This document shows positions 24,819-33,675 of a DNA stretch of 64,000 bases, one piece after another. The position numbers and the translations under genes were made by a program. The stretch is from Novosphingobium sp. (lineage in GTDB: Bacteria; Pseudomonadota; Alphaproteobacteria; Sphingomonadales; Sphingomonadaceae): positions 124,001 to 188,000 of the forward strand of contig JAGHZR010000003.1 of assembly GCA_017745295.1 (NCBI GenBank). The letters are read 5' to 3'. Positions within the stretch are counted from its first letter, which is position 1. Every line of letters begins with the position of its first letter. The notes beneath the pieces are model-generated. The model was not told the origin of the DNA. It saw only the letters and a program-made list of their open reading frames with translations, and did no database searches.

Positions 24819-26347
24819 TTGCTTGCCCCCCGGCAGGCGTCCGCCTTGATGAAATCGATGAGGTCCGACTGGAACCGCGCGCGGCTGCCGTCGTCGGAGT
24901 AGAACACATGGCCGCCGACGTAACGCGCGTTGCGATAACGCGCCTGCGGCAGGCTGGACTGCGCGAAGAGATAGTCGGCCGCGCCGATGGTCGTGGTGGT
25001 ATCGTAGATGCCGGTGCCGACGAAGAGCCGCAGGCAGGTGTTGCCGGCCGCGTGGCGCTCGACCACGGACATGAAGGGCCAGTCGGCAAAGGGCGAGTCC
25101 TCGCTGCCGTAGCTCCAGCCGCCGTCGAAGCGGGCGATCACTTTGTAGGTGTCGGCGCCGGGCACCTTCAGCGTGCCGCCCAGATAGTCGGTCATCGCCT
25201 TGCCGAAGGCATCGGAGATCGAGGAAGCGGGATCGCCCGGCATCATCGTCGTGACGTTCGCGGGGCGGTCGGCGAGGTAGCGGGCGTCGTAACGGCCCAT
25301 GACCTTGCCTTTCGCGCGCAGCAGTTCGACGCGGAAGCGTTCCTTGGAAATGCGCAGGTCGTTTGCGAGGTAGAAGGCGGCCGGGATGCCGGTCAGTTCG
25401 GCAAGGCGCGCGGCAAGGCGTTCGCGGTCGGCCTGCGGCAGGTCGCGGCCGCGATAAAGGGCGGGGAGGTAGTCCTCGCGGGCGAAGCGTGCCGCCGCTT
25501 CGGTCACGCTTTCGGCGGTGCAGGGCGCAGGGACCATGCCGTGGTAGCAGGCGATCGCGGCCAGGGTCGGCAGCGACACCGCGTAAGTCACCACATTGTC
25601 GGGCCGCTGCGACGTCTCGATCATGTTGAGCGCCTGCCCGAGCAGGACGACGCCGCGCACCTTCGCGGCAAGTCCCTGACGGTCCAGGGCATCGAGCATC
25701 GCGACGGCGCGGATCGTGCCGTAGCTCTCGCCGAGGATGTAAATCGGCGCGGCCTGCCGGTCATGGCTCGCCAGCCACTGCCGAACGAGATCCGCCGCGG
25801 CATTCGCATCGCCCTCGACCGTGCTGTAGGGCGCGGCAGCCGGGCCTTCGGGGCGCTTCGAGAAACCGGTCCCGGGCGGGTCGATGAAGACCACGTCGGC
25901 GAGGTCGTAGAGCTTCGACGGGCCGAGGAGGGTGCCGCTGGAAAGCGCGCGCGTATCGGCTGGGTCCTGCGGCACATGCGCCAGCACCGGGCCGAGCAGG
26001 CCCATGTGGAGATAGGCGGCCGAGGCACCGGGGCCGCCGTTGAAGGCGAAGATTACCGGCCGGTTGGGCTTCGCATTCTTACGGGTATAGGAAAGGTAGC
26101 CCGCCGTGGCGGGAGAACTGTCCGCGCCGGCCGAGACAGGGACAAGCCCCAGCTCGGCGCGGACAGGATGCGCGGGATCGGGTTGCGAAACCCGCGCATC
26201 GATGAGGACCCCTTCGGCCGGCGGCTCGGCCGCTTGCGTCGGAATGGGTCCGGTTGACGCCGCGACAAGCGCGATCCCCGTCAGCACCCGAAGGTGGAGC
26301 GAAGACTTCTGTTTGCGACCGAAGGGCTGCGGCGTCGTGAAAGTCAT
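24815..26347 (-). CDS. Serine carboxypeptidase, family S10 (first of three)
   Basis: 510 residues from the ATG at 26347, with a signal peptide (LHLRVLTGIALVAASTGPIPTQA). S10 motifs are FAFNGGPGASAAYLHMGLLGPV, DLADVVFIDPPGTGFS, the nucleophile in ILGESYGT (Ser about 208), the Asp in GTGIYDTTTT and the His in YVGGHVFYSD. It removes C-terminal residues from peptides, presumably in the periplasm. It overlaps the aminotransferase stop (ATGA, 26344-26347) and the permease start (GTGA), so release, uptake and processing of an amino acid are tied in one transcript. Confidence 0.92.
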   Translation of the reverse strand: MTFTTPQPFGRKQKSSLHLRVLTGIALVAASTGPIPTQAAEPPAEGVLIDARVSQPDPAHPVRAELGLVPVSAGADSSPATAGYLSYTRKNAKPNRPVIFAFNGGPGASAAYLHMGLLGPVLAHVPQDPADTRALSSGTLLGPSKLYDLADVVFIDPPGTGFSKRPEGPAAAPYSTVEGDANAAADLVRQWLASHDRQAAPIYILGESYGTIRAVAMLDALDRQGLAAKVRGVVLLGQALNMIETSQRPDNVVTYAVSLPTLAAIACYHGMVPAPCTAESVTEAAARFAREDYLPALYRGRDLPQADRERLAARLAELTGIPAAFYLANDLRISKERFRVELLRAKGKVMGRYDARYLADRPANVTTMMPGDPASSISDAFGKAMTDYLGGTLKVPGADTYKVIARFDGGWSYGSEDSPFADWPFMSVVERHAAGNTCLRLFVGTGIYDTTTTIGAADYLFAQSSLPQARYRNARYVGGHVFYSDDGSRARFQSDLIDFIKADACRGASK

Positions 26348-27513
26348 GGTGTTTGCGGCATCCTGTGGTTTTCCCGATAGGTAAGGAGACCGTCGGTCAG
26401 GGCCTGGAGGCCGTAATCGAGGCGCGACGGCTCCATCGCGAAGCCGAGGCGGACATGTCCGGGCGCGCCGAAATATTCCCCCGGCGCCACCAGTACCCCG
26501 CATCGGTCGGAAAGCCAGCCGGAGAAGCGCTCGGTATCCGCAATCCCGACGAGGCGGGGAAAGGCGATGCAGCCGCTTTCCGGCAGTTCGCCTTCGGCCA
26601 GTCCTTCTGCGAGCCAGTAGGCATGATAGGATTCGATGATCGGCCGGGTTTTCGCCAGCACTGAGAATGTGTTGTCCCGGAAGCGGGTGGGATTCTCGAC
26701 GATCAGGGCGGATACGGCATGGGCGAGGTTGGAGATCGCGAAATCCACTTCCTGCGCCAGTTCGCGCACCGGCGTGACCACGCTTTCGTCACCGACGATC
26801 CAGCCGCAGCGCAAGCTGCTGAGGCCGAAGATCTTGGTCAGGCTGTTGACCGAGACGAGGCGCGGCGAGGTGCCGAGCGAGGCGGCCGGGCGAAGCCGCG
26901 TTCCGGCATAGGGCGCGTAGACTTCATCGACGACGACGATCAGATCGTGCCGGTCGGCGATTTCGCCGAGGGCGACGATCGCCGCGTCGTCCACCGCCAT
27001 GCCGGAAGGATTGTGGAGGTTCGAGACCACGATCATCCGCGTCTCGGGACGGAGCCGGGCCTCGACTTCCAGGGGGTCGATCGCGAAGCGCGGGGCGGGG
27101 CGTTCGAACGTGTCCACTGCGATGCCGCTGGCCTCGGCCAGGCCGCCGAAGAGTTCGAAGCTGGGGTTCTCCACCAGCACCCGGTCGCCCGGCGACAGCA
27201 GCGCGCGGTAGATCAGCGAAAGTGCGCCGGTGGCGCCGGTGGTGGTGAGGACCTGTTCCTCGCGCACGCCGTAGTCGCGGGCCAGGGCGGCCACGAGATA
27301 GGGATTGCCCTTGACGAAAGTGCTGGCGTAGCGGGGGGTGATCCCGTCCGCAAAACCTTCGAGAAGCACTTCGCGCAGCAGGTCCGTCGGCTCGGGAACC
27401 GAACTTTCGAACAGGCTGACGAGAAGGCTGCGGGAATTGTTGTTCCGGAGGATAGAGCGCCTTACCCACTGGGCATAGGACTTCGCAATGTGGTGGTCTG
27501 GGCGGGAAGCCAT
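26344..27513 (-). CDS. PLP-dependent aminotransferase, class I/II
   Basis: 389 residues from the ATG at 27513. Fold-type I motifs include TTTGATGALSLIYRALLSPGDRVLVENPSFE, VSNLHNPSGMAVDD, VVVDEVYAPYAG and the PLP lysine in NSLTKIFGLSSLRCGWIVG. The C-terminal VRLGFAMEPSRLDYGLQAL is standard. It should deaminate an amino acid in the cytoplasm; the substrate is not readable. It is 86 nt downstream of the TonB receptor gene and overlaps the S10 gene by ATGA. Confidence 0.92.
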   Translation of the reverse strand: MASRPDHHIAKSYAQWVRRSILRNNNSRSLLVSLFESSVPEPTDLLREVLLEGFADGITPRYASTFVKGNPYLVAALARDYGVREEQVLTTTGATGALSLIYRALLSPGDRVLVENPSFELFGGLAEASGIAVDTFERPAPRFAIDPLEVEARLRPETRMIVVSNLHNPSGMAVDDAAIVALGEIADRHDLIVVVDEVYAPYAGTRLRPAASLGTSPRLVSVNSLTKIFGLSSLRCGWIVGDESVVTPVRELAQEVDFAISNLAHAVSALIVENPTRFRDNTFSVLAKTRPIIESYHAYWLAEGLAEGELPESGCIAFPRLVGIADTERFSGWLSDRCGVLVAPGEYFGAPGHVRLGFAMEPSRLDYGLQALTDGLLTYRENHRMPQTP

Positions 27514-27555
27514 TGTCTCGTATCTGCCGGATTGTGCCGAGTGCGCCGGGGTGGT

Positions 27556-27591
27556 GGCGGCGCCGGGAAGGGAATGTTCCCCGACGCCGCC
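27556..27591 (-). terminator. Hairpin after the TonB receptor gene
   Basis: GGCGGCG at 27556-27562 pairs with CGCCGCC at 27585-27591, with further pairing inside. It lies 9 nt beyond the receptor stop. No U-tract follows on the minus strand, so termination may be partial and the aminotransferase may be read through. Confidence 0.4.
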
Positions 27592-27599
27592 GGAACCCG

Positions 27600-30500
27600 T
27601 CACATCTTCAGCTTGGCGCCGATCCAGAACCGGCGGCCGAGGATGTCGCCATAGGCGATCTGCGGGTAGGAAGGGGCTTTGTCGGTGAAGTTGTCGATAC
27701 CGGCACGCAAGGTGATCCGGCCCGCCTCGACTTGCGCCGAGATGGAATGGGTCAGGTTGCTGTCGAGCAGGGGATTGGGGTTGGTTTCGACCGTGGCGTC
27801 GTACGCCGCGCGGGTCTTGTCGAGGTAATAGGCCTGGTAGCTCACGCGGACGGGGCCTTTGGTCCAGTCGAGGTTGAAGCGGCCTTCCCAGGTCGGCTTG
27901 AGGTAGGTGTTGTCGGTGCGGATGAAGTTCTCGCCGGTGACAGACGTGGTCAGCAGCGTGTTGTGGGTGGCGTTCACGCCGAGGTGGAAGGCGCCGACCC
28001 GCCCGGCCTCGAAGCTGTAGTCGACGGCATAGACTTCGCCGCGATACTTGATGACGCCCGCGTTGAAGGTGGTCGTCGTCCCCGCGAGGATCGTGCCGCC
28101 GGGGCTGACGCCGTCGGAGGCGGCAATGCGGCTGAAGGCATTGCAGACCGCCGGGTCGGGATCGGTGTTGTCGTAGCAGGCGGCGGTGAAGTCCTCGGTG
28201 GTGAAGGCCGAGAGGCCGTCCTTGAGGTCGATCTCGATACGGTCGGCACTGATCGTCAGGCCGGGGATGAATTTGGGCTGGAGGACGATGCCGTACGTGA
28301 AGGTGTCCGAGATCTCGTTGCGCAGGTTTGCGTTGCCGCCCGTGGTGATCGTGGCGCGCTCGAAGTTCTCGGCCGGGTCCTGGAAGCGGGCGAGGCGTTC
28401 GGCGGGGCTGAGACCGGCATTGGTGCCGTCCGCTTCCACGCCGTAGTTCGCGTTGGCGGTGAAAGCGGCCAGGCAATTGGCGTAGCGGACGGAAGGGTTG
28501 GAACCGCTGTTGATGCGGTCCGCGTCACAGGGATCGTAGCCGACCGAGCCGAGCGAGGTCGTCGTCGGGGCGAACAGCATCGCCAGTGTCGGCGCGCGGA
28601 AGTTGCGGCTGCGGCTGACGCGCAGGGTCACGCCGTCCGCGGGCTGCCAGCGCAGGCCGAGATCCCAGACCTGTTCCTTGCCCGCGATCGAATTGTCGAC
28701 GAGGCGGCCTGCCGCGCTCGCTTCCAGCATGCGCACGATCGGTACGTTCATCGCGCTGTCGATCAGCGGGATCAGCAGCTCGCCGGAGAGTTCGTCGGTA
28801 TTGTAACCGGCTGACTGGGCGACTTCCAGAGTGCCGCCGCCGAACAGGCCCTGCCGGTTGGCCGCGAGCGGGGTGTAGGACACCTGTTCGTCGCGGTGCT
28901 CGTAGGCGAGGCTGAACTTCACGGTGCCGCCGGGCAGATGGACCACGTCCCCGCCGAGCGTGGCGAGGAAGTCGGTTTGTTCGTTGCGATAGTCGAGACC
29001 GGCGCGGACGCTCACGTACTTCTGCGCGGCGCTGGAGACATTGCCGTCACCAAACGGATTGATCGGCGCGCAGGCGGCGTCGTTATTGGCAAGGTCGGCA
29101 TCGGCATTGATGCCGCAGACGATCTGGCCGCCCGAGAGCACGGCGTCGATGGCGTTCGCGTACTTGGCGTTGTCCACTTCCCAGCGGCGCTGCGAACCGT
29201 CGACGCGGGCATAGCTGCCCGAGACCGACCAGTAGAAGTTTCGGCTGCCTGCCGAGAATTCGCCGTCGACGCCGAGCAGGGCGCGGTAGGTGTCGGTCTT
29301 GTAGCGCTGGAGGTTGTCCGGCGTCAGGTCGTTGAAGTACTTCGACAGGAACAGCGGCGCACCGGCCGCGAAGGCCGGGCGGGCCGCCGAGAGCGTCGCC
29401 TTGGCCTGGTCGGTCAGGTAGGGGTTGTCGATCGTGAAGATCACCGGCCCTGCATATGTGCCGTAGTTCAGGATCGTACGGCTCTGGCCCTGCGGGATCT
29501 CGGTGCCTTCGGTATGGGCGTAGAGCAGTTCGGTGCGCAGGGTGATCGCATCGGTCAGGTCGTAGTGCGCGATCAGGTTGCCGGTGAAGCGCTGGACGCC
29601 GGTGCGCAGGCCCGCGAGATCGCGATAGGAGAAGCCCTGCCCCCCGCTGGAGAAGGGAATGCCGACATCGGTGCCGGGGTTGTAAGGCACGACATTGCCG
29701 CTGGAATCGAACTGCAGCGGGGTGCCGCTCGACTGGGTGAGGAAACGCGTGAAGGGCGCGGGCGTGTTGAACAGCACGCCGTTGGTGTTGAACTCCCAGA
29801 AGTGCGCGTCGAGCAGTTCCTTGACCGAGGGGATGCCGTCGCTCGGCCCGGTATCGGCGGGGTTGCTCACGGTCAGGCGGCCGAGTGCCGAAAGCGGGCG
29901 ATCCGCGAACATCAGCGAGGGCGACCGGGCATAGTTCACGTCGATGGCGACATTGCCGCGTCCGTCGGCGAAGTTCTTGCCCGCCGTGCCGCGCAGGCTG
30001 TAGGTGTGGTAATCCCCGCGCGAGGAGATGCCGTTCTGGGCGTCGAGTTCGAGGCCCTCGAAGCTTTCCTTCAGCACGTAGTTGACGACGCCGGCAATCG
30101 CGTCGGAGCCATAGACCGCGGCGCCGCCGCCCTGGACCACCTCGACACGTTCCAGCAGGCCGAGCGGGATGATATTGGCATCGACTTGCGCATCGCCGAG
30201 GCCCGACGAGCTGGTGACCATGCGCCGCCCGTTGAGCAGCGTGAGCGTGCGCCCGGCACCGAGGCCGAAGAGGTTGGGGAACTGCTGGCCCGAGCCGCTG
30301 CCTTCGCCGCTGCCGTCGGCCTGGTTCAGCATTGGGCTGTTCGAGGTGAGCTGGTTCAGCGCATCCGAGGCGCTGATATAGCCGCGATCCGCGATCGTCT
30401 GGCTGTCCACCACGGAGAGCGGAGCGGTTTCGTCCGATGCGTCACGGCGGATGCGCGAGCCGGTGACCACGATGTCCGTGGTGTGGGTCGTCTCGTCGGC

Positions 30501-30608
30501 TTCCGGCGCAAGGTCCTGCGCGAAGGCAGGTGTGGTCAGCAGTGCGGCGGCGGCGGTGGAAACCAGAAGGGCCGCCAGGCCGACCCTCTCCATGCGTGAC
30601 TGGATCAT
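27600..30608 (-). CDS. TonB-dependent receptor in the peptide-utilisation region
   Basis: 1002 residues if started at ATG 30608, which has GAGGGG 7 nt upstream; an ATG at 30623 lacks one. A signal peptide (ERVGLAALLVSTAAAALLTTPAFA) is followed by a TonB box (TDIVVTGSRIRR), a plug (TLTLLNGRRMV; VEVVQGGGAAVYGSDAIAGVVNYVL) and a large barrel with several cysteine-bearing loops. It ends RRFWIGAKLKM rather than in an aromatic residue. Its flanking genes are S10 carboxypeptidases and aminotransferases, so a peptide ligand is the best guess. It probably heads an operon running into the aminotransferase, S10 and permease genes. Confidence 0.92.
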   Translation of the reverse strand: MIQSRMERVGLAALLVSTAAAALLTTPAFAQDLAPEADETTHTTDIVVTGSRIRRDASDETAPLSVVDSQTIADRGYISASDALNQLTSNSPMLNQADGSGEGSGSGQQFPNLFGLGAGRTLTLLNGRRMVTSSSGLGDAQVDANIIPLGLLERVEVVQGGGAAVYGSDAIAGVVNYVLKESFEGLELDAQNGISSRGDYHTYSLRGTAGKNFADGRGNVAIDVNYARSPSLMFADRPLSALGRLTVSNPADTGPSDGIPSVKELLDAHFWEFNTNGVLFNTPAPFTRFLTQSSGTPLQFDSSGNVVPYNPGTDVGIPFSSGGQGFSYRDLAGLRTGVQRFTGNLIAHYDLTDAITLRTELLYAHTEGTEIPQGQSRTILNYGTYAGPVIFTIDNPYLTDQAKATLSAARPAFAAGAPLFLSKYFNDLTPDNLQRYKTDTYRALLGVDGEFSAGSRNFYWSVSGSYARVDGSQRRWEVDNAKYANAIDAVLSGGQIVCGINADADLANNDAACAPINPFGDGNVSSAAQKYVSVRAGLDYRNEQTDFLATLGGDVVHLPGGTVKFSLAYEHRDEQVSYTPLAANRQGLFGGGTLEVAQSAGYNTDELSGELLIPLIDSAMNVPIVRMLEASAAGRLVDNSIAGKEQVWDLGLRWQPADGVTLRVSRSRNFRAPTLAMLFAPTTTSLGSVGYDPCDADRINSGSNPSVRYANCLAAFTANANYGVEADGTNAGLSPAERLARFQDPAENFERATITTGGNANLRNEISDTFTYGIVLQPKFIPGLTISADRIEIDLKDGLSAFTTEDFTAACYDNTDPDPAVCNAFSRIAASDGVSPGGTILAGTTTTFNAGVIKYRGEVYAVDYSFEAGRVGAFHLGVNATHNTLLTTSVTGENFIRTDNTYLKPTWEGRFNLDWTKGPVRVSYQAYYLDKTRAAYDATVETNPNPLLDSNLTHSISAQVEAGRITLRAGIDNFTDKAPSYPQIAYGDILGRRFWIGAKLKM

Positions 30609-30719
30609 CGAACTACCCCTCATGTGCTCTATGCATTTTTAATCCCTGATGCAGAGACTAGCGCAGGCGGGCAGCGAGGGGGTTGCGTTGTGCGTTGTGC
30701 GGGCGAGGGCGTTTGAATT

Positions 30720-30753
30720 GAAATTTCGCAATGGCGTGTGATCGCGAAATTTC
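30720..30753. promoter_or_regulatory. Inverted repeat upstream of the TonB receptor
   Basis: GAAATTTCGC at 30720-30729 is perfectly repeated in inverted form (GCGAAATTTC, 30744-30753) around a 14-bp spacer. It lies 110-145 bp upstream of the receptor start, just past the stop of the second S10 gene. It could be a regulator site for the receptor operon or a transcript end for the S10 gene. No U-tract favours the first reading. Confidence 0.5.
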
Positions 30754-30758
30754 TAGCC

Positions 30759-32210
30759 TCACTTTGCGGAAGAATGTGAATTGCGCATAAAGGCTGAGAG
30801 GTCGCTTGCGAATTGCACGGCCTCAGCGGGTTCCTCGTACATCATGTGGCCGCCGCGATAGCAGTGCGCGGTGATCCGCTCTGACAGGGCTCGGGGAAAA
30901 TCGGCGGCGGCCTGGCGGTTGGCGGCGCAGCCGTTGAGAGAGTCGTAAAGGCCGGTCGCCACCATGACCCGCATGGCAGGGGCTTTTTCCATGGCGCGAA
31001 GGACCCAGGGCTGCGAGGCGCTGGGCGGACCTTCGCCGGCCATGGCGCGGGCGAGGGATTCCTTGGTGATCGGCGATTGATCGTATTGCCAGTCGTTGCC
31101 GACGGGCAGTTCCGGGATTTCGATCCCGGCATACTGGCCTTGGCGATAGCCGAGCGTCGCGCGGTAGAAATTGAGGATGGCGGCATCTCCCGCCGTCTCG
31201 TCGGCAGGCGGCGCGGTGCGGCGCATGTCAAAGATGCCCAGCGTTCTGCCCTCCGATGCCAGCAGCTTCGTGCGGAAGTCCCGCGGCGAGACCCAGAGCT
31301 TCTGCCTGTCGATCGCGGCGGGTGCGAGGCCGGTGTAGCGCGCCAGGCCCGCCACCACCTGCATCCGCGTGCGGTCGTCGAGCGCTTCGGGATGGGCGAG
31401 AGCGGGATACCAGACGTCGCGAGCCCATTTCTCGGCATCGGCAAGGGTCTTGGCGGGGCGGGCCGACAAGGCCGGGTCGAGCTTGCCGAGGGCAAGGGCC
31501 GTGGCGGTGCGGTTGGGCAGGGTCAGCGCGCGCATCAGTGAGCGGTCGCGTTCCTCCCCCATCGGGATGCCGCCGGAGACCAGCACGATCCCGGCGACCG
31601 GCTGGCCGGCTTCGATCAAGGTTTCCGCCACGCTCGCCGCGCGCCAGGTGCCGAAACTTTCGCCGACGAGGTAGACGGGAGAACCTGCAAGGCCCCGGTT
31701 CCTGAGGAACGTCAGGATGAAGGTAGCGGTAACGTCGCTGTCGGCCGTGGTGGAATAGAGCTTCCTGGCCGCCGTGTCCGAGGTCGCCCGGCTGAAGCCG
31801 GTTCCGGCAGGGTCGAGAAACACGAGATCCGCTGCGGGAAGAATGCTGTTCGGATTGTCGGCCAGTTGGGTGCCATGCAGCGTTCGCGGGCCGAGCGCAT
31901 GGAACTGGAGCAGGCGGGAATCCGCGCCGGGGCCGCCGTTCCAGACGAAGGCGATGGGCCGTGTCTCCGGGGGCGGGCGACTTGCGAAATAGGCCGTGTA
32001 GAAGAGGTCGGCCTGTGCGGCGCCCTGGCGATCGGAGATTGCCATCGTGCCGGCGCAGGCGGCATAGTCCAGCTTGCCGAGGTGGGCCGAGGCACCGGCT
32101 TCGTCCGGAGCGCAGGATCTCTCCGCCCCTCCCGCATGGGCCTGGGGACACACCGCAAGCGCGGCGATAAACAGTGCGGCGCCGAGCAGGCGGTTGGACT
32201 TGGCGGGCAT
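30759..32210 (-). CDS. Serine carboxypeptidase, family S10 (second of three)
   Basis: 483 residues from ATG 32210, with GAAAGG 6 nt upstream and a signal peptide (KSNRLLGAALFIAALAVCPQAHA). S10 motifs are FVWNGGPGADSRLLQFHALGPR, DLVFLDPAGTGFS, the nucleophile in LVGESFGTWRA (Ser about 185), the Asp in VATGLYDSLNG and the His in YRGGHMMYEE. It is only distantly similar to the other two S10 proteins here. It lies between the TonB receptor and the divergent PLP enzyme gene and is likely a one-gene unit. Confidence 0.91.
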   Translation of the reverse strand: MPAKSNRLLGAALFIAALAVCPQAHAGGAERSCAPDEAGASAHLGKLDYAACAGTMAISDRQGAAQADLFYTAYFASRPPPETRPIAFVWNGGPGADSRLLQFHALGPRTLHGTQLADNPNSILPAADLVFLDPAGTGFSRATSDTAARKLYSTTADSDVTATFILTFLRNRGLAGSPVYLVGESFGTWRAASVAETLIEAGQPVAGIVLVSGGIPMGEERDRSLMRALTLPNRTATALALGKLDPALSARPAKTLADAEKWARDVWYPALAHPEALDDRTRMQVVAGLARYTGLAPAAIDRQKLWVSPRDFRTKLLASEGRTLGIFDMRRTAPPADETAGDAAILNFYRATLGYRQGQYAGIEIPELPVGNDWQYDQSPITKESLARAMAGEGPPSASQPWVLRAMEKAPAMRVMVATGLYDSLNGCAANRQAAADFPRALSERITAHCYRGGHMMYEEPAEAVQFASDLSAFMRNSHSSAK

Positions 32211-32324
32211 GGACGGCCTTTCACGGGTTCTGCTTTCCGGCAAGCCTAGCCGAGATGTCGAGGCAAGTTTATGCACGAACGGCACTATCGTCCTGGTAGT
32301 GCCCGGTACATCGCCGTGATGAGC

Positions 32325-32380
32325 TGCGCACAAACACCTGAAATGCGCAATTCTTATGCGCAAGCCTTTGCCTAGGATGC
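32325..32380. promoter_or_regulatory. Iterated TGCGCA elements in the S10/PLP-enzyme divergent promoter
   Basis: TGCGCA occurs at 32325-32330, 32344-32349 and 32357-32362, the last two inside exact ATGCGCAA direct repeats, and ATGCGTAA follows at about 32377. The cluster ends just before the start at 32385, so it would cover the promoter of the PLP-enzyme gene. Repeated sites of this kind suit an oligomeric regulator such as the nearby Lrp-type protein. That link is inference. Confidence 0.5.
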
Positions 32381-32384
32381 GTAA

Positions 32385-33644
32385 ATGATCCAGCGACCTG
32401 ATTCGCCCTCCGAACCCGCGCTTTGCCGCCGCACGCTGTTGCGCGGGGCGGCATTGCTGCCCTTGGCTCCGGCGGTGGCAGGAGAGGCGCTTGCCGCGTC
32501 ACCGACCTCGCTCGCGAAGCCAGGCGATTTCGCGCTGATGGCGAAAGTCTATCTCGACTCCGGCACGATGCATCCGGTGCCTCTCCCGGCCAAGGCCGCG
32601 GTCGATGCCTATTTCCAGTCGCGTGCGGAAATGCGCGAATGGTCGAGCCATGATACCGAAGTGCGGATCAAGGCGGCCTTCGCACGCCTCATCAATGCCG
32701 CACCGGAAGACCTTGCCTTCGTCCAGAGCACGACGGCCGGCGAACAGTCGATCGTCGACGCGCTCGATCTGCCAGCAGCAAAGGGCGGCGTCGTCACCGA
32801 TACGCTGCATTTCTTCGGCTCGTTCTGGCTCTACGACCAACTCGGCAAGCAGGGCGTCGACGTGCGCTGGATCCGCCCGACGGCCGGACGCATCGACCCC
32901 GATGCCTACGAGAAGGCGATCGGCCCCGACACGCGCCTGGTCAGCCTCTCGCTGGTCTCGACCTACAACGGTTTCGAGCACGACCTGAAGCGGATCTGCG
33001 AAATCGCCCACGCGCGCGGCGCGCTGGTCTATGCCGACATCATCCATGCGGCCGGCACCGTGCCCATCGACGTCAAGGCCAGCGGCGTCGATTTCGCCGC
33101 GACGGCCAGCTACAAGTGGCTCATGGGCGATTTCGGACTGGGCTTCCTCTATGTCCGTCCGGATCGGCTGGCGCGCCTCAAGCGCAAGCGGTTCGGCTAT
33201 TATCAGCTCGATGGTTTCAAGCCGCATGTCTATCCCTATGACGCGCCGGGCAAGACCATCGCCGACATGACCCCGCGCGCCGATACCGAGGGCCTGTTCG
33301 CCATGGGCACCCACTCCCACGCGGTGATGGCGCAGCTCGACTGGTCGCTGGCGAAGCTGCTCGAACTCGGCGTGGAGCGGATCATGGCGCATCGCCAGCC
33401 CATGCTGCGCCGCCTGCACGAGGCGCTGCCTGCCAAAGGCTACGACGTGGTGACGCCGCAAGACAGCCGCAGCCCGCTGTTCACCTGCGCCCTGCCGGAC
33501 GCGCACACGAAGCTGTCCGAGCCGCTCAACCGCGCCGGCGTGGCGATCACGCTCAGCCGCAACCGGTTCCGGATCTGTCCTTCGTGGTTCAATTCGCTGG
33601 ACGACATCGAACGCCTGATCGCTGCCCTGCCGACGTTATCCTGA
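32385..33644 (+). CDS. Exported class V aminotransferase-fold PLP enzyme
   Basis: 419 residues. The N-terminus has a twin-arginine-like signal (LCRRTLLRGAALLPLAPAVAGEALAA), so the folded PLP enzyme may be exported. The fold matches class V aminotransferases and isopenicillin-N epimerase-like proteins: VYLDSGTMHPVP, LAFVQSTTAGEQSIV, GALVYADIIHAAGTVPIDV and the PLP lysine in ATASYKWLMGDFGLGFLYV. It could epimerise or cleave an amino acid released from peptides. It is followed after 31 nt by the third S10 gene and is divergent from the second S10 gene. Confidence 0.85.
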   Translation: MIQRPDSPSEPALCRRTLLRGAALLPLAPAVAGEALAASPTSLAKPGDFALMAKVYLDSGTMHPVPLPAKAAVDAYFQSRAEMREWSSHDTEVRIKAAFARLINAAPEDLAFVQSTTAGEQSIVDALDLPAAKGGVVTDTLHFFGSFWLYDQLGKQGVDVRWIRPTAGRIDPDAYEKAIGPDTRLVSLSLVSTYNGFEHDLKRICEIAHARGALVYADIIHAAGTVPIDVKASGVDFAATASYKWLMGDFGLGFLYVRPDRLARLKRKRFGYYQLDGFKPHVYPYDAPGKTIADMTPRADTEGLFAMGTHSHAVMAQLDWSLAKLLELGVERIMAHRQPMLRRLHEALPAKGYDVVTPQDSRSPLFTCALPDAHTKLSEPLNRAGVAITLSRNRFRICPSWFNSLDDIERLIAALPTLS

Positions 33645-33675
33645 GCCCACTTCCTCCTGATCGGAACCAGACGCC

